A stretch of DNA of 64,000 nucleotides from Microbacterium endophyticum (GCF_011047135.1 NZ_CP049255.1:1054001-1118000), one strand, 5' to 3'. Positions 42,880 through 52,882 are shown, numbered from the stretch's first letter. Numbers and translations are program-made. Notes: a model not told the origin generated them from the letters alone.

Positions 42880-43935
42880 CTAGCCCCAGGTTTGGGCCAA
42901 TGCACCTGCCAGGGCGATCGCGAAACTTTCGGCCGAAAACGGACCATCAGCTCCCACGTAAGCCGAAAGGGTCACAACATTGACCTGGTCGGTGAGCACA
43001 AATTCGTTCTCGGAGTCCGCACTCTGGTAAACAGCGATGCCTTCGACATCTGAATCGACTTCGCGCAATTCATCCGGGTTGATATTCCACGCCGCTCCCG
43101 GCGTTGCGCGAAAAGTAATATCGACTTCTGTTGAACTGCCTGCGGCTAGTCCTGCCCGGCAGTCCGTAACTCCTAGCTCCTTGTCTTGCAAGAAGAAACC
43201 GGCTCGGGGGTAATCGATGTAGCCATACTCTTCGACGTCAATGTCGACTCCTGCGTCGGCAGATATTGATGTCGAAAGATCCGCGCAATCCTCGTTTTGC
43301 CACCAGCCGGTGCGATCCTGCATCCACGCCTCGGTGGGTTGCTTTTCGTATCGGGCTTGAATTTCCTCGCCAAGCTCACTCGACCAGGCCTCAACCCCAC
43401 CATTTGCCATGTCCGGCAGCAGGTTGAATCCCAGCGAGATCCACAGCTCCTCGGACTCCCACTCACTGCCGCAATTCGAGACGTCCGAGCTGCACGAACC
43501 GAAATAGGTGTCGCGCATCTCCGCCGACAAGTCAGTGCCATTTATCTGACTCGTCGGACTCGCAGAGATGTGCACGTCACCCGATTCACCTTGCCAGTAG
43601 CAGTTGAGACCACCAGTATTAGCCATGCTCAAGCTGTCGCCGGAAGAGTCATACAGGCTGAGCTCGACCCCGACCACGTCGGAAATTTGCTCGTCAGAGA
43701 GCATGTTCGCGCAGTCACCGTCGAAGAGCACGGGCGGCTTCTCAGCGGGCCCAATCGTGAGGATCTCCGGGGTAGAACTCGTCGTCGGAGCAGCAGTGCT
43801 CGTACTCGGTGTCGTGGACTCTGTCGTTTCGGCAGCGGGCGCGCACGCAACGATACCCAGGCTCAGCGCCAGCACGATCGCGACCCCAAACGAACGTGGA
43901 GTCCCACGGCCAATACCTCGAACTCGTGTATACAA
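42880..43935 (-). CDS. Lipoprotein, tandem paralogue 1
   Basis: A 351-residue putative lipoprotein starting at TTG 43935 with AAGGGGG upstream; the start matches the paralogue's. The signal peptide is Arg-rich (TRVRGIGRGTPRSFG), then hydrophobic with lipobox GIVAC. A Thr/Ser-rich linker leads to a mature domain that includes DGDCANMLSDEQISDVVG and a later DGDxx-type LTDQVNVVTLSAYVG region. Even numbers of Cys suggest disulfides. It is about the same length as the downstream-facing paralogue at 44412-45494 and shares signal, linker and several core motifs. I do not recognise the family; the role at the cell surface is unknown. Confidence 0.75.
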   Translation of the reverse strand: MYTRVRGIGRGTPRSFGVAIVLALSLGIVACAPAAETTESTTPSTSTAAPTTSSTPEILTIGPAEKPPVLFDGDCANMLSDEQISDVVGVELSLYDSSGDSLSMANTGGLNCYWQGESGDVHISASPTSQINGTDLSAEMRDTYFGSCSSDVSNCGSEWESEELWISLGFNLLPDMANGGVEAWSSELGEEIQARYEKQPTEAWMQDRTGWWQNEDCADLSTSISADAGVDIDVEEYGYIDYPRAGFFLQDKELGVTDCRAGLAAGSSTEVDITFRATPGAAWNINPDELREVDSDVEGIAVYQSADSENEFVLTDQVNVVTLSAYVGADGPFSAESFAIALAGALAQTWG

Positions 43936-44053
43936 AACAGCCCCCTTCAGGCTCTGAAAACGTATCCTCAAGTCACGCTGAGCCCCGGCAAACCCCTCGA
44001 GGTGTTGCACAAATGTGACACCCCAGATACGAGCGCAGCCACCTCGCGACACT

Positions 44054-44139
44054 TCGCCGAAACGCTGCTTCTCCAGCAAACACGCCGGGGTATGGCGTCC
44101 GTCAACGGCGCGTCCTCATCGCAGGCAGCGTTTCGGCGA
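44054..44139. repeat. Inverted-repeat element, copy 2 (14-bp perfect ends)
   Basis: An 86-bp segment bounded by TCGCCGAAACGCTG at 44054-44067 and its exact reverse complement at 44126-44139. It lies in the 476-bp gap between the two lipoprotein genes. Its size and ends are MITE-like, but I see no clear target-site duplication. The same gap (44140-44411) holds sequence related to 42640-42790 but no credible gene. Confidence 0.7.
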
Positions 44140-44411
44140 TCGTGTGGCGCTGGGCGAGAGAACACTCCGGGTGCGGAATTCATGCTGAGTCGGTTGCGTG
44201 CACCAGAGCTGAGCGGTGGAGCGAGGCATCCGCATCTTGGCTGGCTACTCGAACGCAGGCAAAGTCTCAGAACACTTGACCTGGACACGCGGAAATCCCA
44301 AGGGTCTCAGCCCGCGCCGATTGCTCTCGCCTGAATTAGTGCAGGGAAACAGAAGCAGGCGAAGTGGGGACGTCGACTCAAGCAGGCGACGAGCCTCCGG
44401 CTCGCAGTCTC

Positions 44412-45494
44412 TTATCGAGTCGGCGCCGCGACGTCGAGCCATGCATCGGCAATAGCCACGGCGAGCTCATCAGAAGATAGGGTGCCGCTTGGGGTTACAG
44501 AGAAATTCGCGACGTTGATGCCATCCGTGAGCAGGTACGGGTCGTCCCCTCCGTATCCCGCTGGCACGTCGGACAGAAAAAGACGCGCCCCATCACGACT
44601 GAACGAAATCTCTCGAAGACGCCTCTCCTCGGTCGCTTCCCACGCGGCACCAGATCGCGCCCACAGCGATCCGTACCACCCATGCTCTTCGTTGCCACTA
44701 CGGAGCCAACATGCCGTCTGATGCGAATACAGATCGATCGCATATTTCGCTGCAGACGCCCCGTCGTGGTACCCCTCCGGTTCGCCCGTGACGGCGACTC
44801 CGAGACGATCACCGATCGCCTTCGCGAGGGCCTCACAGCTCGCGGTCGGCCACCACCCCGTCTGATCACGGCGCCAAGGCTCGGAATCTTGTGCGGACAA
44901 ATTCTCAGCGATGATCGGCCCGAGGCGCTGCCCCCACACAGCAAAATCCTCACGCGATATCTCGGCCCCGTAACCCGTCGTGCCAACTATCCACCAGTCG
45001 TCGTTCTCCCAATTCCACGAGCACAGGATGGACACACACAGGCCGAGAACGACCTCGACCTGCGTGTCAGCCAGACTAAGTTGATCGACGATAGCGCGCG
45101 GGACGATCTCGAGAATGCTCGTTCGATCGCCGATCTGCAGCGTGCATGAGATTCCGCCGCCATTGTGGAGGCTGTCGTCTCGATCCTCGATGGATGCGGA
45201 CGTCTGGTTCAGCGCATTCGCAGCCTGGGCTTCGGTCAGCACATCTGCACAGTCGCCATCGAACGGCAGCGGCGGCTTCTCGCCGGGCCCGACGGTAAGT
45301 ATCTCGGGAGTGGCGCTTGTCGCGGGAATGGGACTCGTCGCCGCCGGAGCAGCAGCGCTCGTACTCGGGTCCGCCGACGGGGTAGTTTCGGCAGCCGGGG
45401 CGCACGCGACGATGCCCACGCTCAGTACCAGAACGAACGCGACCCCCAACGAACGTGAAACTCCGCGCCCAATACCTCGAACTCGAGTGTGCAA
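44412..45494 (-). CDS. Lipoprotein, tandem paralogue 2
   Basis: A 360-residue putative lipoprotein starting at TTG 45494, with GAGAGGGG before it. The first 35 residues (HTRVRGIGRGVSRSLG then lipobox GIVAC followed by APAAETT) are nearly the same as in paralogue 1. The mature part shares PPLPFDGDCADVLTEAQ and the final DGINVANFSV region, but the middle has diverged strongly. The upstream 85 bp are also alike in both copies (GTTGCACAAATGT, CTCTGAAAACGTATC), so both probably use the same promoter type. The tandem arrangement points to a local duplication of the gene with its flanks. Confidence 0.75.
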   Translation of the reverse strand: MHTRVRGIGRGVSRSLGVAFVLVLSVGIVACAPAAETTPSADPSTSAAAPAATSPIPATSATPEILTVGPGEKPPLPFDGDCADVLTEAQAANALNQTSASIEDRDDSLHNGGGISCTLQIGDRTSILEIVPRAIVDQLSLADTQVEVVLGLCVSILCSWNWENDDWWIVGTTGYGAEISREDFAVWGQRLGPIIAENLSAQDSEPWRRDQTGWWPTASCEALAKAIGDRLGVAVTGEPEGYHDGASAAKYAIDLYSHQTACWLRSGNEEHGWYGSLWARSGAAWEATEERRLREISFSRDGARLFLSDVPAGYGGDDPYLLTDGINVANFSVTPSGTLSSDELAVAIADAWLDVAAPTR

Positions 45495-45630
45495 ACCAGC
45501 CCCTCTCAGCCTCTGAAAACGTATCGCGCAGTCACGCTCCTAGCCGACCGTAGAGCCAAGACGTTGCACAAATGTCACTCCCAGCGCCACCCTCCGGCCC
45601 GGTGTCGGTGGCAGCGGGGATGATAGGGAT

Positions 45631-48600
45631 GTGGACAATGTGCTCAACCGGTTTTCCCCTGCCACGCAGGACTGGTTTCGTAGCGCGTTCGCCGCTCCCA
45701 CCACCGCACAAGCCGGCGCCTGGGAGGCCATTTCGGCGGGTCGAAACGCACTGGTCGTTGCGCCCACCGGCTCCGGAAAGACACTCTCGGCATTCCTCTG
45801 GGCGCTCGACCGCATCTTTCGAGAGAAGGATGCCGCCGAAACAATGCCGCAGACAGGGACAGCGCACCAGAAACCAGCGCGCGCACGCAAGAAGCCTGAC
45901 GACTCCCCGGCCACCCGCATCCTCTATATCTCTCCACTCAAGGCGCTCGGCGTCGATGTGGAGCGGAACCTCCGCTCGCCCCTCGTCGGTATCGGGCAAT
46001 CGGGCCGCCGCCTCGGGTTGCCGGTTCCCAACGTCACTGTCGGGGTCCGCTCCGGGGACACGACGGCATCCGATCGTCGAAAGCTCGTGACAGCACCGCC
46101 CGACATTCTGATCACAACGCCCGAGTCGCTGTACTTGATGCTCACAAGCCAAGCGCGCGAGACTCTGCGGGGCATCCACACCGTGATCATCGACGAAGTA
46201 CATGCGGTTGCCGCGACCAAGCGCGGGGCGCACCTGGCACTGAGCCTCGAACGTCTCGACAGTTTGCTCGAGACGCCAGCGCAGCGCATCGGATTGTCGG
46301 CCACAGTGCGGCCGATCGACGAGGTAGCCCGCTTTCTCGGCGGGTCAGCGCCCGTCGACATCGTTGCACCGCGTGCGACCAAGACCTTCGATTTGTCGGT
46401 TGTTGTTCCGATCGCAGACATGCTGCATCCGCCGCCCCCGCCCGGTTCTCCAGCGCCAGAACCCGGAGCAGAAGACTGGTTCGCAAACCAAGGCGAGAGC
46501 ACCGAAGTCACAGGCTCGGTGTGGCCGCACGTCGAAGAAGCAATCGTCGACCGGGTGATGGCGCACAGTTCCACGATCGTCTTCGCGAATTCGCGTCGCC
46601 TCGCCGAACGCCTCACCGCACGCTTGAACGAAATTGCGAGCGAACGGATGGCGCTCGACCTTCCCGAGCCAGCTGTTCCCGCCGCGATCATGGCGCAGGC
46701 GGGCGCAACCGCGGGCGCCGCTCCGGTGCTTGCGAAAGCGCACCACGGGTCGGTGTCGAAAGACCAGCGCGCAATCGTCGAAGAAGAGCTCAAGTCCGGC
46801 GTGCTCCGCTGCGTCGTGGCCACGAGCAGCCTCGAGCTCGGCATCGATATGGGCGCCGTCGACCTCGTCATCCAGGTCGAGTCGCCGCCGTCAGCGGCAT
46901 CCGGCCTGCAACGCGTGGGCCGAGCCGGTCACCAGGTCGGTGAAATCAGCCGCGCAGCCCTCTTCCCCAAGCATCGGGGCGATGTGCTGCACACAGCTAT
47001 CGTGACCGAGCGGATGCTGGCGGGTCAGATTGAATCGCTAGCGGTACCTCAGAATCCGCTCGATGTGTTGGCTCAGCAAACCGTGGCGGCATCGGCCATG
47101 GATGCACTCGATGTTGAGGACTGGTTCGAAACTGTGCGGCGGTCGGCGCCGTTTCGCACGCTCCCTCGTTCTGCATATGAGGCAACCCTCGATCTGCTGG
47201 CGGGCCGCTTCCCCTCGGACGAGTTCGCCGAGCTCCGTCCACGCCTCGTCTGGGACCGCGACGCGGGAACCCTCACCGGGCGTCCGGGCGCGCAGCGCAT
47301 CGCTGTGACAAGCGGCGGCACGATTCCCGACCGCGGACTCTTCGGGGTCTTCGTTGCGGGCGAAACGCAGAACGCACGTGTCGGCGAGCTCGACGAAGAG
47401 ATGGTGTACGAATCTCGCGTCGGTGATGTTTTTACGCTCGGAACAACGAGTTGGCGGATCGTTGAGATCACGCATGATCGGGTCAATGTCACACCCGCCT
47501 ACGGGCAACCGGGCAAAGTGCCGTTCTGGCACGGTGACGGCATTGGTCGCCCCGCTGAACTCGGCGAAGCACTCGGAAAACTCTCACGCGAGCTTGGCTC
47601 AGCTTCGCGACCAAACGCCGAAGCGCGGCTGCGCGAATCAGGCCTCGACGACAACGCCATCGACAACCTGCTGTCGTACCTGGCCGAGCAAAAGGAGGCC
47701 ACCGGCAGCCTCCCGACCGACAAGAGCCTCACGGTTGAGCGCAGTCGCGATGAGGTCGGCGACTGGCGTGTCATCTTGCATTCCCCTTTCGGCATGCAAG
47801 TGCATTCGCCGTGGGCCTTGGCTGTGAACGCTCGGATTCGTGAGCGCCTCGGCGTCGAAGGATCGGCCGTTGCCAGCGACGACGGCATCATTGCGCGCAT
47901 CCCGGATGCCGAGGCTGAACCGCCCGGGGCTGAACTCTTCGTGTTCGACCCCGACGAGCTCGAGCAGATAGTTACCGATGAAGTGGGAGGCTCAGCCCTC
48001 TTCGCCTCGCGATTCCGCGAGTGCGCGGCCCGGGCACTCCTGATGCCACGCATGAATCCGACCAAACGCAGCCCGCTGTGGCAGCAGCGTCAGCGTTCAG
48101 CACAGTTGCTGCAGGTCGCTCGTGGGTACCCGACGTTCCCCGTCATCCTCGAAACGCTGCGCGAGGTTCTGCAAGACGTGTACGACTTGCCTGCCCTCTT
48201 GCGCATTGCGAGGAGCATCGGTGATCGCCGCATCCGTCTCGTCGAGACCACAACTTCGCAGCCATCCCCGTTCGCGCGCGACCTACTGTTCGGATATGTC
48301 GGTGCGTTCATGTACGAGGGCGACTCGCCCTTGGCAGAGCGTCGGGCCGCAGCGCTCTCGGTCGACCCGGCACTTCTGAGCGAGCTTCTCGGCAAGGTCG
48401 AGATGCGCGAACTCCTCGACCCGGATGTGATCGCTCAGTTCGAACGCGAAGCGCAGCGACTCGACCCCGCCCGGCATGCCCGCGGCCTTGAGGGTGTCGC
48501 AGACCTGCTGCGGCTGCTCGGCCCTCTGACAGCGGAAGAGGTTGCTGCCCGTCTCGAACCTGCCGAGGGCGCCGCCCCAGCGGACGAGACCGCGCCGACG

Positions 48601-50382
48601 TATGCCGCGGCCCCGAGTCCGGCGCACGTCGCTCTGGCGCGGGCCCACCTCGATGCCCTCGTCACAGCCCGGCGCGCGATCACGGTGAACATCGCGGGAG
48701 AGCCACGAGTAGCTGCCATCGAAGATGCCGGACGACTTCGCGACGCCCTCGGTACCGCGTTGCCCGTCGGGCTTCCCAATGCGTTCCTTGAGCCTCTCGC
48801 CGATCCGCTCGGCGATCTCGTCGCCCGCCACGCGCGCACCCACGGGCCGTTCCGCGGCGCTGACGTGGCGGCGCGTTTCGGCCTCGGCGCGGCTGTTGCC
48901 CGTCTCACATTGCAGCGCCTGGAGTCGCAGGGACGCCTGACGAGCGGCTTCTTCTTGCCCGAGGGTCGCGGTACGGGTGATACGGCCGATGACACCGAGT
49001 GGTGCGACACCGAAGTGCTCCGGCGCTTGCGTATGCGTTCACTCGCGGCGATCCGCGGCAGCGTCGAGCCTGTTCCCCCGGATGCCTTCGCCCGCTTTCT
49101 TCCGGTATGGCAACACATCTCTCGGCCCCTTGAGGGACTCGACGGAGTCGCGGCGGTTATCGAGCAACTTGCCGGTGTGCCACTGCCCGCGAGTGCGTGG
49201 GAATCCCTCGTGTTGCCCTCTCGCGTCGCCGATTACCGTCCAGCGCTGCTCGATGAGCTCACGGCGAGCGGCGAGGTTGTGTGGTCGGGGCACGGCTCTC
49301 TTCCGGGACGAGACGGATGGGTGGCCCTCCACCCTGTCGATCTCGCACCGCTGACCCTCACTGTGAGCGAGACCGAGTTCGCGCCCGAAAGCCTTGAGTC
49401 CCGTGTGCTGCAGGCACTCGGAAACGGCGGCGCATACTTCGCGGCGCAGTTGCGAGAAATGACGCATGCCGACAACGAGCAAGGCGTTGTCGAGGCACTC
49501 TGGGCTCTCACCTGGGCCGGGCGCATCACGAACGACACTTTCGCACCGGTTCGCACCCTGCTCGGCGGCGGCTCGCAGGCTCACCGCACAGCACGGCGCA
49601 CGCCGCGGTCGCGCCTCTACCGTGCCGCGCGACCGGAATTCGCACGCAACCCCACACCTCCCCCGCGCCCGCCCTCGATCGGCGGCCGCTGGTCGCTGCT
49701 GCCCACTCCCGAGGCAGACCCCACCGTGCGTGCAACGACTGCCGCGGGGCTGCTGCTCGATCGCTACGGTGTCGTCACGCGGGGCTCGGTGCAATCCGAG
49801 GGCCTTCCAGGTGGTTTTGCTCAGGCGTACCGCGTGCTGTCTGGCTTCGAAGAAGCGGGGCACTGCCGCCGCGGCTATGTGATCGAAAAGCTCGGCGCCG
49901 CGCAATTTGCCGCGTCTGCGACGGTCGATCGCATTCGCGAATTCGCGGGCCTCACCGATCCGCCTCCCTACCGCGCCGTGACGCTCGCGGCCACCGACCC
50001 AGCCAATCCTTACGGCGCTGCTCTGCCGTGGCCAAGCCTCGACGGTGTTTCACATCGACCGGGGCGAAAAGCCGGCGGCGTGGTCAGCCTCGTCGATGGC
50101 GCTCTCACGCTGTACTTCGAACGCGGCGGCAAGACCGCGCTGGCCTTTAGCGACAACCCGCAGCAGTTAGCCGCGGCATCCCGCCAGCTGGTTGAGACTT
50201 CGCGCGCTCATCACCTCGAAACCATCACCGTCGAGCAGGTCAACGGTGTCTTCGTGCTGGGCACGCCGGTGGGAGCTGCGCTTCGCGATGCGGGGTTCGT
50301 CGAAACCCCGCGCGGACTCACGCTCCGCCGCGTCACCGCGGGCGACACCGCCCTCGCAACAGCCGGGCGCTCGCGTGCCTGA
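45631..50382 (+). CDS. lhr: Large ATP-dependent helicase Lhr
   Basis: A 1583-residue superfamily 2 helicase. Walker A APTGSGKT is at residues 44-51, the DEVH box in VIIDEVHAV near 188, SATVRPIDE as motif III, and ATSSLELGIDMGAVDLVIQ and QRVGRAGHQ as motifs V and VI near 410-440. The DEAD/H-associated winged-helix domain and the long Lhr C-terminal part with ALFASRFRECAARALLMPR follow. The length fits actinobacterial Lhr. It translocates 3' to 5' on single-stranded DNA and takes part in the DNA-damage response. The start is GTG; the end overlaps the glycosylase gene by 8 bp, an arrangement expected of a repair pair. Confidence 0.95.
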   Translation: MDNVLNRFSPATQDWFRSAFAAPTTAQAGAWEAISAGRNALVVAPTGSGKTLSAFLWALDRIFREKDAAETMPQTGTAHQKPARARKKPDDSPATRILYISPLKALGVDVERNLRSPLVGIGQSGRRLGLPVPNVTVGVRSGDTTASDRRKLVTAPPDILITTPESLYLMLTSQARETLRGIHTVIIDEVHAVAATKRGAHLALSLERLDSLLETPAQRIGLSATVRPIDEVARFLGGSAPVDIVAPRATKTFDLSVVVPIADMLHPPPPPGSPAPEPGAEDWFANQGESTEVTGSVWPHVEEAIVDRVMAHSSTIVFANSRRLAERLTARLNEIASERMALDLPEPAVPAAIMAQAGATAGAAPVLAKAHHGSVSKDQRAIVEEELKSGVLRCVVATSSLELGIDMGAVDLVIQVESPPSAASGLQRVGRAGHQVGEISRAALFPKHRGDVLHTAIVTERMLAGQIESLAVPQNPLDVLAQQTVAASAMDALDVEDWFETVRRSAPFRTLPRSAYEATLDLLAGRFPSDEFAELRPRLVWDRDAGTLTGRPGAQRIAVTSGGTIPDRGLFGVFVAGETQNARVGELDEEMVYESRVGDVFTLGTTSWRIVEITHDRVNVTPAYGQPGKVPFWHGDGIGRPAELGEALGKLSRELGSASRPNAEARLRESGLDDNAIDNLLSYLAEQKEATGSLPTDKSLTVERSRDEVGDWRVILHSPFGMQVHSPWALAVNARIRERLGVEGSAVASDDGIIARIPDAEAEPPGAELFVFDPDELEQIVTDEVGGSALFASRFRECAARALLMPRMNPTKRSPLWQQRQRSAQLLQVARGYPTFPVILETLREVLQDVYDLPALLRIARSIGDRRIRLVETTTSQPSPFARDLLFGYVGAFMYEGDSPLAERRAAALSVDPALLSELLGKVEMRELLDPDVIAQFEREAQRLDPARHARGLEGVADLLRLLGPLTAEEVAARLEPAEGAAPADETAPTYAAAPSPAHVALARAHLDALVTARRAITVNIAGEPRVAAIEDAGRLRDALGTALPVGLPNAFLEPLADPLGDLVARHARTHGPFRGADVAARFGLGAAVARLTLQRLESQGRLTSGFFLPEGRGTGDTADDTEWCDTEVLRRLRMRSLAAIRGSVEPVPPDAFARFLPVWQHISRPLEGLDGVAAVIEQLAGVPLPASAWESLVLPSRVADYRPALLDELTASGEVVWSGHGSLPGRDGWVALHPVDLAPLTLTVSETEFAPESLESRVLQALGNGGAYFAAQLREMTHADNEQGVVEALWALTWAGRITNDTFAPVRTLLGGGSQAHRTARRTPRSRLYRAARPEFARNPTPPPRPPSIGGRWSLLPTPEADPTVRATTAAGLLLDRYGVVTRGSVQSEGLPGGFAQAYRVLSGFEEAGHCRRGYVIEKLGAAQFAASATVDRIREFAGLTDPPPYRAVTLAATDPANPYGAALPWPSLDGVSHRPGRKAGGVVSLVDGALTLYFERGGKTALAFSDNPQQLAAASRQLVETSRAHHLETITVEQVNGVFVLGTPVGAALRDAGFVETPRGLTLRRVTAGDTALATAGRSRA

Positions 50383-51148
50383 GGGTGACACGGTATTTCG
50401 AGCCGCGGCCAGACTGGATGCCGCGCTCAACGGCCAAGAAGTGACGCGCTTCGACCTCCGCGTACCGCAGCTCGCGACGATCGATCTGACGGGCGAGGTC
50501 GTGCACAATGTCGTGCCGCGGGGCAAACATCTCTTGATGCGCATTGGCGACCAGACTTTGCACTCGCATCTCAAGATGGAGGGTGAGTGGCACGTCTATC
50601 CCCCGGGGGAAAAGTGGCGCGCACCGGCGTTCAAAGCCCGCGCCGTTGTGGGCAACGCTCATGCTGTTGCCGTCGGTTTCGATCTCGCAATGATCGACGT
50701 CGTTTCTACTCGCGACGAGGGAGATCTCGTCGACTACCTCGGGCCTGATCCCCTGCGCGACGACTGGGACCCCGCCGAGGCCGCCCGCCGGGTGGTGCGG
50801 GACGCGCGACCCATTCATGTGGCTCTGCTCGACCAGCGGAACGTCGCTGGATTCGGCAATGTCTACGCGAACGAGATCTTGTTCGTTCGCGGTGTTCTGC
50901 CCGAGACCCCCGCGACGAAGACGGATGCCGCAGCCATTATCGACGTGGGCGCTCGCATGATTCGGGCGAACCGTGGTCGTGCTGTTCGTACGTTCACCGG
51001 AGACAGTCGGCGCGGCCAGAACACCTGGGTATACGGGCGGGAGAACCGATCCTGTCGACGGTGCGGAACACGCATCCTTACCGGTGAACTCGGTGCCGAT
51101 GCCATGAAGAACCGCAACGTGTTCTGGTGCCCGCGCTGCCAGACGTAA
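50375..51148 (+). CDS. nei: Fpg/Nei family DNA glycosylase (endonuclease VIII-like)
   Basis: A 257-residue base-excision enzyme. GTG 50375 yields fMet-Pro-Glu-Gly-Asp-Thr, exposing Pro2 as nucleophile with Glu3 beside it. HSHLKMEGEW carries the conserved Lys, and ALLDQRNVAGFGNVYANEILF is the helix-two-turn-helix. The C-terminal zinc finger is CRRCG and WCPRCQ. PEGDT is the form used by actinobacterial Nei2 proteins. It removes oxidised pyrimidines and nicks the abasic site. It is translationally coupled to lhr. Confidence 0.92.
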   Translation: MPEGDTVFRAAARLDAALNGQEVTRFDLRVPQLATIDLTGEVVHNVVPRGKHLLMRIGDQTLHSHLKMEGEWHVYPPGEKWRAPAFKARAVVGNAHAVAVGFDLAMIDVVSTRDEGDLVDYLGPDPLRDDWDPAEAARRVVRDARPIHVALLDQRNVAGFGNVYANEILFVRGVLPETPATKTDAAAIIDVGARMIRANRGRAVRTFTGDSRRGQNTWVYGRENRSCRRCGTRILTGELGADAMKNRNVFWCPRCQT

Positions 51149-51156
51149 GCCTCTGC

Positions 51157-51813
51157 TCAGTGCCCGATGTATCGACCGGGGCGATGGTTGAGCGCGAGCA
51201 CGACGTTCAACAGCACTGCGCCCGCGGCGCTCAACAGCACATTCGGCCATGGCACGACGATGAGCGCGGCGGCGATAATCACGACGTCGAAGGCCAGTTG
51301 CGTCCAGCCGGCACGGAAGCCGGTCTTCTCCTGCACGAGAAGGGCAATGATGTTGATGCCGCCGAGGCTCGCGCGGTGGCGGAACAGGATCAAGAGCCCG
51401 ACTCCCGCGAACAGGTTTCCCGCGAGGGTGCAGAAAATCGGGTTGATATCACCGAGAGGCACGAGCACGTGGTTAACCGCTGAGAACAGCGATACCAGCG
51501 CGATCGAGATCACGGTACGAACCGTAAAACTCACACCCTTTTTCCACAGCGCGAGCGCCGCAAACGGCAGATTCACAAGACCGAAGATGAGCCAGAACGG
51601 CCATGCGGTAGCGAAGTCGACGAGCAGTGCAAGGCCTGCGGTGCCGCCCGTAACCGACCCACTCGACTGCAACAGGTAGATACCGAATGCTGCCGAGAAC
51701 GTGCCGGTAAGAATGCCGAGAGCATCCTCGAACCAGCTGTGCGCCATCGTGCGCTCGTCGAAGACGAGCGTCGGTGCGGTCGCTGGATCTGCGGTGGATT
51801 CGGCATCAGTCAC
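51157..51813 (-). CDS. YitT family membrane protein
   Basis: A 218-residue protein starting at GTG 51813. After 25 acidic residues it has five hydrophobic helices (IYLLQSSGSVTGGTAGLALLVDF, FWLIFGLVNLPFAALAL and others) and the family's short GNLFAGVGLLILFRHRASLGG and KTGFRAGWTQLAFDV segments. The YitT/YczE family is widespread but its function is not known. It lies 8 bp from the convergent glycosylase gene. Confidence 0.85.
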   Translation of the reverse strand: MTDAESTADPATAPTLVFDERTMAHSWFEDALGILTGTFSAAFGIYLLQSSGSVTGGTAGLALLVDFATAWPFWLIFGLVNLPFAALALWKKGVSFTVRTVISIALVSLFSAVNHVLVPLGDINPIFCTLAGNLFAGVGLLILFRHRASLGGINIIALLVQEKTGFRAGWTQLAFDVVIIAAALIVVPWPNVLLSAAGAVLLNVVLALNHRPGRYIGH

Positions 51814-52059
51814 GGGCTCTATCGTGCCACTGCTGCGAACCGTCGGCGACGCACTCTCCGGATGCTCACGCTCACGCGCTCAACCCACGCTCAGCCAAGT
51901 CGTTGGTGGGTATGGCACCCTGGCGAGTCGGCGTCGTCTTGTCGCAATCCGATTCGCTACTCACAACGAACAACCAGCAACGGTCGGGAATGAATCCGAA
52001 ACAATTCCGGTTTCGACATGTGACAACTCGGCAAGGCATGAAAGCCGGAGGAGGGCAAC

Positions 52060-52467
52060 GTGGGTAAGAACTACGTCGACATTGAGAACGAACGCGGCGA
52101 AACGCTGCGTTACCGCAAGCACTCGAACGGCCGCGGCCTCATCGCGCATGGCGCAAAGGTTCACGCGAGCGCCATGATCGAAGCGGGTGCATACATCGAG
52201 CCCGGAGCCCACGTCGGCCCCGGCGCGCACATCGGACACGGAGCGTGGGTTGAGCACGACGCCACCATCGGACCCGACGTCTTGATCGCCCCCCACGCAC
52301 ACATCGCGTCGCAGGCGGCCATCGGTGCCGGAGCGAAGATCGGCGTGCGTACCTACATCGGTGAGCGCGCCCAGGTGGCAATTGGTTCGCTCATCGGCGA
52401 CGACGAGACGATTCATGACGGCGAGCACGTGGCGACCGACCGACGCGGGCTCCGCCTAGCGGCGTAA
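52060..52467 (+). CDS. Hexapeptide-repeat (left-handed beta-helix) protein
   Basis: A 135-residue protein starting at GTG with GGAGGAGGG in front. Residues 28-125 are a run of hexapeptide repeats: AYIEPG, AHVGPG, AHIGHG, AWVEHD, ATIGPD, ALIAPH-like, AAIGAG, AKIGVR. This builds a left-handed beta-helix of about five turns. It has no acyltransferase or carbonic anhydrase catalytic domain, so its activity is unknown. The 246 bp upstream hold no other gene that I can support. Confidence 0.85.
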   Translation: MGKNYVDIENERGETLRYRKHSNGRGLIAHGAKVHASAMIEAGAYIEPGAHVGPGAHIGHGAWVEHDATIGPDVLIAPHAHIASQAAIGAGAKIGVRTYIGERAQVAIGSLIGDDETIHDGEHVATDRRGLRLAA

Positions 52468-52483
52468 CCCTTAGCGCCTCGCT

Positions 52484-52882
52484 TTATGCGAAGAGAAAGA
52501 GCACGAAACCGATAATCGGAAGTGTTCCCTGCGTGAGAGCGGGGCGGAGGTTGCGAATACCCGTCGAAAGCAAGACGAGGGATGCTGCGCCCATCGACGC
52601 CAGCGCGAAGAGCACGAGTGTTCTGCCAGCAACGTCGGCAACTGTCGAGTCGCCGCCAACCCAGAACAGCACGAGGCCAAGAGCGGCACCAATCGCGAGG
52701 AACAGATTGTAGAAGCCCTGGTTGTACGCCATGGCTTTCGTAGTTTCAGCGGTTTCCGCGTCAGGAAGACCGAAGCGGCGAAACACCTTCGGCTGAGTCC
52801 ACTGCACGCTTTCCATCACAAAGATGTAGACGTGAAGAAGTGCTGCGAGCGCAGCGAAAACAGTGGCGATAACGGCGAGCAT
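52484..52882 (-). CDS. DUF1304 family membrane protein
   Basis: A 132-residue protein starting at ATG 52882. Four hydrophobic helices are visible, with LLHVYIFVMESVQW in the first, AETTKAMAYNQGFYNLFLAIGA in the second and LRPALTQGTLPIIGFVLF in the last. These match DUF1304 (YdbT-like) proteins. The function is unknown. It is divergent from the LysR-effector-like gene with only 33 bp between starts. Confidence 0.87.
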   Translation of the reverse strand: MLAVIATVFAALAALLHVYIFVMESVQWTQPKVFRRFGLPDAETAETTKAMAYNQGFYNLFLAIGAALGLVLFWVGGDSTVADVAGRTLVLFALASMGAASLVLLSTGIRNLRPALTQGTLPIIGFVLFLFA

